In this document: one piece after another, positions 8,848 through 17,514 of the stretch
How the letters are laid out: every line of letters begins with the position of its first letter
Position numbering within the stretch: the first letter of the stretch is position 1
Source: DASUFP01 sp036274495
Lineage (GTDB): Bacteria > Bacteroidota > Bacteroidia > AKYH767-A > OLB10
Reading direction: 5' to 3'
NCBI GenBank assembly: GCA_036274495.1
Contig: DASUFP010000023.1
Span: 1-64,000 of the forward strand
DNA: 64,000 bases
The notes under the pieces: generated by a model
The model's database searches: none
What the model was told of the DNA's origin: nothing
What the model saw: only the letters and a program-made list of their open reading frames with translations
Translations under genes and position numbers: made by a program

Positions 8848-9846
8848 ATGGGACATGCGGTAGCAGATGAGTTGACTAGGGATGGGTATCTTCGCCGTCC
8901 CGTTGATCCATCACTGGATTTGTTTGAAGAAATACGAAAATTAAAAAAGGAAAAAAATGCAATCATACTGGCACATTACTACCAAAATGCAGACATACAG
9001 GATATTGCAGATTACAGGGGCGACAGCCTGGGATTAGCCCAGGAGGCTGAAAAAACAGATGCCTCAATGATTGTTTTTGCAGGAGTTCATTTTATGGCTG
9101 AAACAGCCAAATTATTAAACCCTTCCAAAAAGGTAGTGCTGCCCGATTTAAAGGCCGGATGTTCATTGGCTGATGCCTGTCCTGCAGATACGTTCAGAAA
9201 ATTTCGTGAAGCGCACCCTGATCATGTTGTAGTGTCTTATATTAATTGTACCGCCGAAATAAAAGCGCTGAGCGATATAATTTGTACTTCATCCAATGCC
9301 GCTGTTATAGTTGAATCCATTCCGCAAGACAAACCGATAATATTTGCTCCCGATAAAAATCTGGGTGCTTACATTGCAAAAAAAACAGGAAGGGAATTAT
9401 TATTGTGGGATGGATCATGCATGGTTCATGAGATTTTTTCATTGGAAAAAATAGAAAAATTAAAGAGACAACATCCACATGCCAAAATAATTGCACATCC
9501 TGAATGTGAAGATCATATATTAAAACAGGCCGATTTTATAGGAAGCACCACCGCATTATTAAAGTATACTAAAAGCGATTCTGCCAAAACATTTATTGTG
9601 GTAACCGAAGCAGGCATTTTACATCAAATGCAGTTAGCCAGTCCGGATAAATCATTTATAGCAGCACCACCTGATAATACATGTGCGTGTAATGAATGTC
9701 CTTATATGAAATTAAATACGTTGGAAAAATTGTATTTATGTATGAAATATGAAATGCCTGAAATACTTTTACCCGAATCACTTGCCAAACAAGCATTGAT
9801 TCCTTTAAAAAGAATGCTTGAAATTTCAGCAAAGGCGGGATTATGA
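8848..9846 (+). CDS. nadA: Quinolinate synthase A
   Basis: Condenses iminoaspartate with dihydroxyacetone phosphate to quinolinate in de novo NAD synthesis, using a 4Fe-4S cluster. The 332-residue protein has the three conserved cluster cysteines at about residues 105 (KAGCSLADAC), 191 (DGSCMVHE) and 284 (NECPYMK), as well as AHYYQNADIQDIADYRGDS and HPEC. NadB, the usual partner, is not in this window. The gene lies behind a long AT-rich region, and its last codons overlap the next gene in an ATGA junction, so translation of the MORN-repeat protein is probably coupled to it. No Shine-Dalgarno sequence is evident, as is usual in Bacteroidota. Confidence 0.96.
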   Translation: MGHAVADELTRDGYLRRPVDPSLDLFEEIRKLKKEKNAIILAHYYQNADIQDIADYRGDSLGLAQEAEKTDASMIVFAGVHFMAETAKLLNPSKKVVLPDLKAGCSLADACPADTFRKFREAHPDHVVVSYINCTAEIKALSDIICTSSNAAVIVESIPQDKPIIFAPDKNLGAYIAKKTGRELLLWDGSCMVHEIFSLEKIEKLKRQHPHAKIIAHPECEDHILKQADFIGSTTALLKYTKSDSAKTFIVVTEAGILHQMQLASPDKSFIAAPPDNTCACNECPYMKLNTLEKLYLCMKYEMPEILLPESLAKQALIPLKRMLEISAKAGL

Positions 9847-11393
9847 ACAGACTCATTTTTATCAATAGTATCAAGTCTATATTGATTAGCTGTTTGATGC
9901 TTATGTGTCAACTGCAATCAGCTGCACAGCAGGCCGACACCACCGGGATGAATGGCTATAAAGTATTTTACTTTCCGGGTGGAACTGTTAAAAGCAGCGA
10001 GGGTACTATGCTGAATGGAAGACCCGATGGTTACTGGAAGGCCTATTATGAAAACGGCATACTTAAATCGGAGGGTACCCGCACAAATGGAAGTGTAGAG
10101 GGTGCCTGGAAATTTTATAACGAGGACGGAAGCAAATCGGCCGAATACTATTATGTAGGCGGAAAAAAAGATAGTTTACAAAAAGAATATTTCGCTTCGG
10201 GCGCATTGCGGTCGGAAGTAATGTTTAAAGGAGGAGTAAGCGATGGAAAGGGTTTGTTTTATAATGAATCGGGATATCTTGAACAGGAGATAAATTATGC
10301 AGAGGGACTGGAAAACGGGTTATCAAAAACATTTGCTCCCGACGGAAGAATCATTACACTTACACAATACAAGAACGGCTATGTTACCAAACAGGAAAAA
10401 ATAAACAGAACCGACAAGTTTGATATGAAGCAGGGTGTTTGGAAAGAATTTTATCCTGATTCAAAAGTAATGACAGAAGCAACATATAAGGATGATAAAT
10501 TGGAAGGTGTTTACAAAACATACAAACCCGATGGATCGCTTAAGAAAATGGAAATTTATAAGGATGGGCTGTTGGTTGTGGACGAACGCCCCGATGTAAA
10601 ACTTGAAATAGAGCGGGATTACCATACCAACGGACATGTAAAATCATCGGTTAATTTAATTGATGGTAAAAAGCAGGGCGTTTACCGGGAGTATTCAAAA
10701 GACGGAACGGTAACCGCATCCAAATTGTACCGCGACGACGAAGTGGTGGCGGACGGACTGGTTGATAAAAGTATGAAGTACCAGGGTCACTGGAAATTTT
10801 ATTATAAAAACGGCAAAATACATTCAGAAGGTAATTTTGTAGATGGTAACCGGGATAGCGTTTGGAAGTTTTATTATGAAAACGGCGCGTTGATGCAGGA
10901 GGGCGCCTATTTAAACAATAAACCCGATGGTGACTGGAAGTGGTATTATATGAATGGCAAGCCGCTTCGCATTGAGCATTATAAAAAAGGGAAAGAGGAC
11001 GGACAAACAACAGAGTATAATGAACAGGGTGACGTTACCGCAAGCGGAAGTTATGTATTAGGCCAGCGCGAAGGCGAATGGAAGTTTTTCAGCGGCTCTT
11101 ATACCGAAGAAGGTGAATATACCGAGGGACTCCGTACAGGAAACTGGAAAGGGTATTTTTCAAATGGCAAAATAGCATTTGAGGGTGGTTATTTCGATGG
11201 CAACGAAAACGGAGAACACCGCTATTATTACGACAACGGCAAAGTAAGAGAGATCCGCAACTACAAACTGGGACTGGCCGATGGCGAGTGGAAGTCGTAC
11301 GATGTAACCGGCCAGCTCATTTTAACTACCACTTTTTTAGCGGGCCAGGCCATAAAATATGATGGATTTCGGGCCGATCCGGCCAAAAAGTGA
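9843..11393 (+). CDS. Exported MORN-type (YwqK-like) repeat protein
   Basis: A 516-residue exported protein made almost entirely of MORN_2/YwqK-type repeats of about 20-24 residues. The pattern is G.W..YY.NG.L..EG..., for example YWKAYYENGILKSEGT and SVWKFYYENGALMQEG; I see roughly fifteen units. A signal peptide occupies about residues 1-29 (ending QSAAQQ). These repeats form extended beta-hairpin sheets. Automatic annotation often calls such proteins YwqK family antitoxins, but nothing here indicates a toxin partner. The start ATG overlaps the nadA stop by 4 nt. Its role, and why it is coupled to NAD synthesis, are unknown. Confidence 0.85.
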   Translation: MNRLIFINSIKSILISCLMLMCQLQSAAQQADTTGMNGYKVFYFPGGTVKSSEGTMLNGRPDGYWKAYYENGILKSEGTRTNGSVEGAWKFYNEDGSKSAEYYYVGGKKDSLQKEYFASGALRSEVMFKGGVSDGKGLFYNESGYLEQEINYAEGLENGLSKTFAPDGRIITLTQYKNGYVTKQEKINRTDKFDMKQGVWKEFYPDSKVMTEATYKDDKLEGVYKTYKPDGSLKKMEIYKDGLLVVDERPDVKLEIERDYHTNGHVKSSVNLIDGKKQGVYREYSKDGTVTASKLYRDDEVVADGLVDKSMKYQGHWKFYYKNGKIHSEGNFVDGNRDSVWKFYYENGALMQEGAYLNNKPDGDWKWYYMNGKPLRIEHYKKGKEDGQTTEYNEQGDVTASGSYVLGQREGEWKFFSGSYTEEGEYTEGLRTGNWKGYFSNGKIAFEGGYFDGNENGEHRYYYDNGKVREIRNYKLGLADGEWKSYDVTGQLILTTTFLAGQAIKYDGFRADPAKK

Positions 11394-11519
11394 GCTTTTG
11401 TAAGGTTTCGTAACCTTTTAAGACCCATTTCAGTTTAACGACCTGTTGAAAAGAAGGCAAACGTCTGCCCTCTCGTAAACGACTGTATAACAACCAATTA
11501 ATTATACCTATTCAAGGTC

Positions 11520-13679
11520 ATGAAAAGCTCAGTCTTTCTGCGTATCGCGATTCTGTTTTTGACAATTATTGTCCAGTCGCCCTCTTTTGCCCAAAACAAT
11601 CCGGCATGGAAAGCCGACCGGCTGTATGCCGAATATGCCTATTCGAAGGCTATCCCGGAGTATGAGAAGGTGCTGGAGAAGCACCCCGACAATGTTAATG
11701 TTATGCGCAAGCTGGCGGATTGCTACCGGCTGGTGAACGACAACAAAAAAGCGGAAGAGGCATATGCAAGACTGGTTCAGCGCCCCGACGCTTTGCCAAT
11801 AGAGAAGTTATATTATGCCCAGGCACTCATGTACAACGGAAAATATTCGGAAGCACAACAAGCGTATGATAATTACGAATTAATTGACAGCACCGATGAG
11901 CGTGCGTTAAGTGCGCTTTCGGCAATTGAAAAAATGGAAGATTTTTACCGCGACAGTGCACGGGCAAAAGTTCAGAATCTTTCCATTAATACCGACAAGG
12001 CCGATTTTAGTCCTGTAATGTTTAACGGCGGAATCGTTTTTGTTTCGTCGCGCGAAACAGGCGTAAAGGATAAAACACACAGCTGGACAGGCAATCCGTT
12101 TCTTACACTTTATTATGCAACCGGCTCAGCCGAGAATTTTAAACAGGCCGAAGCCTTTTCAAAAGACATTATTTCTAAATACAATGATGGCCCCGCATGT
12201 TTTTCGCCTGATGGAAAAGAAATGTATTTTACCCGTAACAACAGCCAGGTAAGTAACAAAAAAGATAAAATTGTAAAATTAAAAATTGTAATTGCCAAAC
12301 TTGTCGAAGGCAAATGGGTTGAGTCGGCCGAGTTCCCTTTCAACAACATTCAATATAGCTGTGCGCATGCATGGCTGACAAAAGAAGGAAATCGCGTTTA
12401 CTTTTCGTCAGATATGCCAGGAGGATTTGGTGGCATGGATTTATACTATACCGAAAAAACAGCAGATGGCTGGGGCAAACCGGTAAATCTCGGAAAGCAT
12501 ATTAACACCAAAGGCAACGAAGTATTTCCGTTTGTAAACGAAGACGGCACACTTTACTTTGCTTCAAACGGACATGTTGGATTAGGTGGCCTGGATATTT
12601 ATGAAAGCAAAGCGAACGATACCACCTGGTCGGAGCCCGTTAATATGGGATATCCGATTAACACCAACAACGACGACTTTGGTTTAGTCCTCGATCGTCC
12701 GGGAATCAACGGCTATATGTCCTCTAACCGCTCTGGCGGAAAAGGTGATGATGATATTTATGCAGTTCAGATATTCCGCAAAGTTATTGTATCGGGCGTA
12801 GTGTCTGATAAAACAACCGGCCTGCCTCTTGAACTTGCATCTGTTACTTTATTAAATAAAAAAGGTAAGGAAATCGGTACCATTACTACGGGCATCAACG
12901 GCGCTTATGAATTTGAACTGGATGTGAACGAAGAATATTCTATTGTTGCAACAAAGCCGGCCTATTCGAAAGAAACAAAAACTGTTTCCACAATAAATCC
13001 CACAACCACACACATGATTGTTGACTTTCAGTTGGAAAAACTTGTGTATGGTGTTGAAGGAATTGTGTACGACAAAGAGACAAAAGCACCTATAACCGGC
13101 GCAACAGTTGCGCTTGTTGACCCTGTTTCAGGAAAAGAACTTGCAACAACAGTTACAGCAGCCGACGGATATTATTACTTCAGTCTCGAGGCAGATAAAA
13201 ACTATAAACTCAGAGCAGCAGCCGAAGGCTATTTTGCAAAGAGTGATGCGGTGAGTACTATCGGCGCGAAGCCGGGAATCATTAAAAAGGATTTGCCTCT
13301 CGACAAGCTTATTCTCAACAAACCTATTCGTCTCGACAACATCTATTACGATCTTGCCAAATGGAACATTCGTCCTGATGCTGCAAAAGAACTTGATAAG
13401 CTGGTTCAGATCATGCGCGACAATCCAACCATTGTAATTGAGCTCAGTTCGCATACCGACAGCCGCGCAAGCGACGCGTATAACATGAAGCTTTCCGAAA
13501 AGCGTGCTCAGTCTGCAGTTAAATACATTATCGAAAAAGGAGGAATCGACAAATCGCGCATTACCGCAAAAGGATATGGCGAAACAATGCTGATCAACCG
13601 TTGCGCTAACGGAGTTAAGTGCAGTGAAAAAGAACACCAGGAAAACCGCCGTACAGAGTTTAAAGTACTGAAACTCTGA
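11520..13679 (+). CDS. PorE-like OmpA family protein (TPR, beta-propeller, two CRD domains, OmpA)
   Basis: A 719-residue envelope protein. After a signal peptide (ending SFAQ) come TPR-type helices (about 30-140), a PD40/WD40-like beta-propeller (about 165-415, with YFTRN, YFSSDMPGGFGGMDLYY and YFASNGHVGLGGLDIYE units), two carboxypeptidase-regulatory-like sandwiches (about 423-505 and 512-595) and an OmpA peptidoglycan-binding domain (605-719, with SHTDSRASD, LSEKRAQSAVKYI and NRRTEFKV). This order is that of PorE, the periplasmic T9SS component that bridges to peptidoglycan, except that PorE is a lipoprotein and has one CRD. Bacteroidota carry several paralogues of this type, so PorE-like is safer than PorE. 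It is followed by a strong terminator. Confidence 0.87.
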   Translation: MKSSVFLRIAILFLTIIVQSPSFAQNNPAWKADRLYAEYAYSKAIPEYEKVLEKHPDNVNVMRKLADCYRLVNDNKKAEEAYARLVQRPDALPIEKLYYAQALMYNGKYSEAQQAYDNYELIDSTDERALSALSAIEKMEDFYRDSARAKVQNLSINTDKADFSPVMFNGGIVFVSSRETGVKDKTHSWTGNPFLTLYYATGSAENFKQAEAFSKDIISKYNDGPACFSPDGKEMYFTRNNSQVSNKKDKIVKLKIVIAKLVEGKWVESAEFPFNNIQYSCAHAWLTKEGNRVYFSSDMPGGFGGMDLYYTEKTADGWGKPVNLGKHINTKGNEVFPFVNEDGTLYFASNGHVGLGGLDIYESKANDTTWSEPVNMGYPINTNNDDFGLVLDRPGINGYMSSNRSGGKGDDDIYAVQIFRKVIVSGVVSDKTTGLPLELASVTLLNKKGKEIGTITTGINGAYEFELDVNEEYSIVATKPAYSKETKTVSTINPTTTHMIVDFQLEKLVYGVEGIVYDKETKAPITGATVALVDPVSGKELATTVTAADGYYYFSLEADKNYKLRAAAEGYFAKSDAVSTIGAKPGIIKKDLPLDKLILNKPIRLDNIYYDLAKWNIRPDAAKELDKLVQIMRDNPTIVIELSSHTDSRASDAYNMKLSEKRAQSAVKYIIEKGGIDKSRITAKGYGETMLINRCANGVKCSEKEHQENRRTEFKVLKL

Positions 13680-13697
13680 CAGCATTGATAACAGTAC

Positions 13698-13726
13698 AAC
13701 CCCGTCCCAAAAGGCGGGGTTTTTTA
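13698..13726 (+). terminator. Rho-independent terminator after the PorE-like gene
   Basis: The stem AACCCCG (13698-13704) pairs with CGGGGTT (13715-13721) around a 10-nt loop and is followed by a run of T. It starts 19 nt after the stop codon and ends the nadA-to-PorE-like stretch. Confidence 0.85.
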
Positions 13727-13821
13727 TTGATAATCAGCTATTTACAACGCAGTATAGGAGGTGCTGAACAAATTCACTATTTTTATGTTGGGAATTTTGT
13801 GATCTGTTGTCAACGGGAACC

Positions 13822-16800
13822 ATGAGTAAGCGCGTTTATTATATTGTTTTATGCTGTCTGTTTATTACGGCAGGGCTCTCGTCTGCTTGGTATTTTTCGG
13901 AAAAAAATAACGGCATCAAGGTAAAAGAACATCCGGGCGAGGAGGAACTTGAAGGAGGCATACCCAAACAAGACCGAATGGATCTTGCCATGGAGCAGGA
14001 GTTTGAACTCACCCGCGATCCAGCTACCAATACGGTACCCCGTGAACGGCTGCTGCTTGCAAATGCATATGCCGAACAGCTGCGCACCAATGCTGCAGGA
14101 GGCAGAGTAGCGGGAGCTATTCCCGGAATTACATGGGTAGAGCGTGGTCCCGATAATGTTGGCGGACGTACACGCGCTATTATGGTTGATCCGAACGACG
14201 CGACTAAAAAATCGGTTTGGGCCGGTGGTGTGGGCGGAGGTTTATGGAAGACTACAGATGTTACTGCGGCAAATCCTGTTTGGAATGCCGCCGATGACTT
14301 TTTTGCCAACCTCGCCATTACAGCAATTGCGTACGACCCCGGCAACACACAGGTGATGTACTTCGGAACAGGTGAAGGTTTTTACAACGCAGATTATATT
14401 CGTGGCAATGGTATTTTCAAAACGACTAACGGCGGTACCACATGGTCTCAGCTGGCAGCTACCAATAACAGCAATTTCTATTATATACAACGCATCGCCG
14501 TGAAATCAAACGGAGAGGTTTATGCCGCCACCCGCAGCGGTTTGTTCCGGTCGACAAATGGCGGCACTTCATGGACACAAGTTCTCGGCTCGGGTAACGG
14601 ATCTTCAAGCAGTGCTATTTCGGATGTCGAAATTGCCGCCGATGGAACAGTATATGCGGCCATTGGATTGTTCACCCAGGACGGAGTATACAAATCAGCA
14701 ACCGGCGCCGCAGGCAGCTGGACAAAATTAAATACCGGCACAAACGGATTTGCAGCTTCAGGATTTCAGCGGATTGAAATTGCCTGCGCTCCGTCGAATG
14801 CGAATTATATTTATGCCCTGGCACAGGGAACGGGCAATGGCATATCTCAAATTTTACGCTCTACGGATGCAGGTGCCAACTGGAGTGTAAGATCAAATCC
14901 TGTTGACGCCGATGGCGGTGTTGGTGCCGACTTCACCCGCAGTCAGGCATGGTACGATCTTGCTGCTGCAGTTGATCCGAATAATGAAAACATCTTGTAT
15001 GTAGGAGGTGTTGATTTATTTAAATCCACAAACGGCGGATCATCATGGCAGCAGATTGCGCACTGGTACGGAGGATTCGGTTACCAGGAAGTGCACGCCG
15101 ATCAGCACGCAATTATTTTTGAGCCGGGCAACTCAAGCGTTATTTATTTCGGCAACGATGGCGGCATATGGCGATCCGGTAATGGCACGGCAACCATTCC
15201 TACGATTACGCACAAGAGTAAAAACTACAACGTAACACAATACTATGCCTGCGCTATGAACCCGACAGCGTATTCGTCGCAGTTTATGGCCGGCGCCCAG
15301 GATAACGGCACACAGCAATACAATTCGCTTGGCATTAACAGCACTGTTGAAGTAACCGGCGGTGACGGATGTTTTTGTCATATTGATCAGAACCAGCCGC
15401 AGTATCAGTTTTCATCTTACGTGTACAACAATTATTACCGTTCCACCAACACAGGGGCATCCTTTTCCGGTATAACAAGCAACAACAACGGCTCGTTTGT
15501 AAATCCTACCGACTACGACGATGCCAACAACAACCTGTATGCCTGTTTCGGTAACGGAACATACTATGTAATTCTAAATGCACCCGCAAGCAACACGTTA
15601 AATTCGCGATCGGTTACAGCATTTAACAGCGGAAAAGTCACGCATATTTCTGTTTCGCCCAACACATCAAACCGCGTCTTTTTTGGTCTCAACAACGGAC
15701 GCGTAGTGCGTGTTGATAATGCGAACAGCGCCACACCAACGGGAACCAACATTACCGGTGCCGGCATGCCGACTACCAGCGTAAGCTGTATTGCCATTGA
15801 GACGGGAAACGATAATCACCTGCTTGCAACCTACAGCAGTTATGGTGTTACCAGCGTGTGGGAGACAACCAACGGAGGCACATCATGGACTTCGGTAGAG
15901 GGCAATTTACCGGATATGCCTGTGCGGTGGGCGCTCTTTAGTCCTGTAAATGCGCAGCAGGCATTAATAGCAACCGAACTGGGTGTTTGGTCTACCGACC
16001 TGCTTTCGGGTGGCGCAACGGTGTGGGCTCCTTCAAATACGGGACAGGCAAATGTACGGACAGACATGCTTCAAATCCGCACTTCCGATAACCTGGTAAT
16101 TGCCGCAACCCATGGCCGCGGATTATTTTCAACAGATGTGTTCAGCACACCTTATCCTGATTTTACTTCCGACAAACAGCTCAGTTATACCGGTAAACAA
16201 ATTGCCTTTACGGATGCTTCGTATAAATCCACTTCATGGGCATGGGATTTTGGTGACGGCACAACAGCTACTTCACAAAATCCTCTTAAAACATACTCAT
16301 CACCCGGACTATATACGGTAGTACTTCAAATTAATGGCAACAGCGCCTATACAAAAACAAAAACTTCATATATACTCATTCTTCCCAACAAAGGAATACC
16401 ATATGATCCTACAATGGGAGGCAGCTTCGATACCAATCCGATTGATTTTGGCGCTGAACTGGTCTCCGGTACTGCGTTTGAGCGAGGCAATTCGGCAATT
16501 GCGGGAAAAAGCGGAACAAAGAGCGGATCGTATGCATGGGTAACCGGACTAACGGCAGCAACCTATGCTGATAATACCGACGCAAGCCTCTGGACTCCCA
16601 ACTATAATTTTTCGGCACCCGGCACCTATACACTGAAATTCTACCGGAAAAATATATTTGAATCCGGATATGATGGATTCCGTGTGGAGTACAGTCTTGA
16701 TAAAGGCACCACCTGGACTGCTTTGGGCAGTGTTGCCGCCAGCTGGTACGACTTTGCAAATTCCACCACCACAACATCCTTCCCGCTGAACGAGCCGTAT

Positions 16801-17514
16801 TTCAATGGCACCAAATCGGCCTTTACATTATGTCAGTACGATGTTAGTGCGCTGGCAGGAAATGCAAATGTGGCATTCCGGCTCCGCTTTAAATCGGATA
16901 TTACTGTTAATGCCGCCGGAATGGCTATCGACGATTTTGAAATTTCGGGACCCTCAAACGGACCGCTTCCTGTAGAGCTTGTTTCTTTTACAGGGGAGTC
17001 TTCAGGTGCTGATAATTTACTTAAGTGGCTGACATTATCGGAGGTCGAAAACAAACAGTTCGATCTGGAGCGTTCATCTGACGGATATACATTCTCGCAT
17101 ATTGCAACAATTTCAGGTAAAGGCACTACCAGTTCCGCATCAGCATACCAATACATAGACAAGGATGCATCGCGTAATTATTATTACAAATTGTCACAAA
17201 CGGATTACAATGGTACCGTTAAAGTACTTGGGATTGTTTTAGTGAAGAGAAAAGCCTCTGCTGACCTGGTACGTTTCGTTTATCCCAATCCTTTCCGCGA
17301 AAGTTTCAGCATTGTATTAGGCGAACCGGCGGCTAAAAACATACAGGTCGACTTGTATGATACAGGCGGCAAACGAGTTTATTCGGCACAACATGCCGTT
17401 CAGGATTTTCAGGTAACAATAACTCCCGGAATGGCCGAAACATTTTCAGGGACCTATTTACTGCAGGTAACTTCCGGCGATAAGGTGTGGACCGGAAAAA
17501 TAATACGTCAGTAA
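13822..17514 (+). CDS. Sortilin/VPS10-type beta-propeller protein with PKD and T9SS type A domain
   Basis: A 1230-residue exported protein. I start it at the ATG at 13822, which gives a hydrophobic export signal (YYIVLCCLFITAGLSSAWYF); the TTG 15 nt upstream is less likely. Residues about 100-770 form one or two propellers of the sortilin/BNR exo-alpha-sialidase-like type, with repeated STNGGTSW, TTNGGTTWSQL and WETTNGGTSW blades. A PKD domain follows at about 776-845 (WAWDFGDGTTATSQNP). Next is a beta-sandwich at about 870-1010 (DGFRVEYSLDKGTTW through AIDDFEISG) and a spacer domain. The T9SS type A C-terminal domain begins with the usual YPNPF at about 1151. Automatic names such as glycosyl hydrolase are not supported by catalytic residues that I can see. 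It ends tail to tail with rnr with no spare base. Confidence 0.87.
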   Translation: MSKRVYYIVLCCLFITAGLSSAWYFSEKNNGIKVKEHPGEEELEGGIPKQDRMDLAMEQEFELTRDPATNTVPRERLLLANAYAEQLRTNAAGGRVAGAIPGITWVERGPDNVGGRTRAIMVDPNDATKKSVWAGGVGGGLWKTTDVTAANPVWNAADDFFANLAITAIAYDPGNTQVMYFGTGEGFYNADYIRGNGIFKTTNGGTTWSQLAATNNSNFYYIQRIAVKSNGEVYAATRSGLFRSTNGGTSWTQVLGSGNGSSSSAISDVEIAADGTVYAAIGLFTQDGVYKSATGAAGSWTKLNTGTNGFAASGFQRIEIACAPSNANYIYALAQGTGNGISQILRSTDAGANWSVRSNPVDADGGVGADFTRSQAWYDLAAAVDPNNENILYVGGVDLFKSTNGGSSWQQIAHWYGGFGYQEVHADQHAIIFEPGNSSVIYFGNDGGIWRSGNGTATIPTITHKSKNYNVTQYYACAMNPTAYSSQFMAGAQDNGTQQYNSLGINSTVEVTGGDGCFCHIDQNQPQYQFSSYVYNNYYRSTNTGASFSGITSNNNGSFVNPTDYDDANNNLYACFGNGTYYVILNAPASNTLNSRSVTAFNSGKVTHISVSPNTSNRVFFGLNNGRVVRVDNANSATPTGTNITGAGMPTTSVSCIAIETGNDNHLLATYSSYGVTSVWETTNGGTSWTSVEGNLPDMPVRWALFSPVNAQQALIATELGVWSTDLLSGGATVWAPSNTGQANVRTDMLQIRTSDNLVIAATHGRGLFSTDVFSTPYPDFTSDKQLSYTGKQIAFTDASYKSTSWAWDFGDGTTATSQNPLKTYSSPGLYTVVLQINGNSAYTKTKTSYILILPNKGIPYDPTMGGSFDTNPIDFGAELVSGTAFERGNSAIAGKSGTKSGSYAWVTGLTAATYADNTDASLWTPNYNFSAPGTYTLKFYRKNIFESGYDGFRVEYSLDKGTTWTALGSVAASWYDFANSTTTTSFPLNEPYFNGTKSAFTLCQYDVSALAGNANVAFRLRFKSDITVNAAGMAIDDFEISGPSNGPLPVELVSFTGESSGADNLLKWLTLSEVENKQFDLERSSDGYTFSHIATISGKGTTSSASAYQYIDKDASRNYYYKLSQTDYNGTVKVLGIVLVKRKASADLVRFVYPNPFRESFSIVLGEPAAKNIQVDLYDTGGKRVYSAQHAVQDFQVTITPGMAETFSGTYLLQVTSGDKVWTGKIIRQ

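Noticed and set aside
9843..11393. Toxin-antitoxin module (YwqK-type name)
   Set aside because: The protein is exported and no toxin gene is adjacent; the label comes from MORN_2 repeats only.
13807..13821. TTG start five codons upstream for the sortilin-type protein
   Set aside because: The ATG at 13822 gives a proper export signal. The same reasoning was applied to the TTG starts of rnr, the AI-2E transporter, carbonic anhydrase, thioredoxin, the M13 peptidase, the coiled-coil protein and the unknown protein at 42328.
14144..17162. Several short frames on both strands inside the sortilin-type gene
   Set aside because: They are shadow frames of a long coding sequence with clear repeat structure, and none encodes a recognisable protein.
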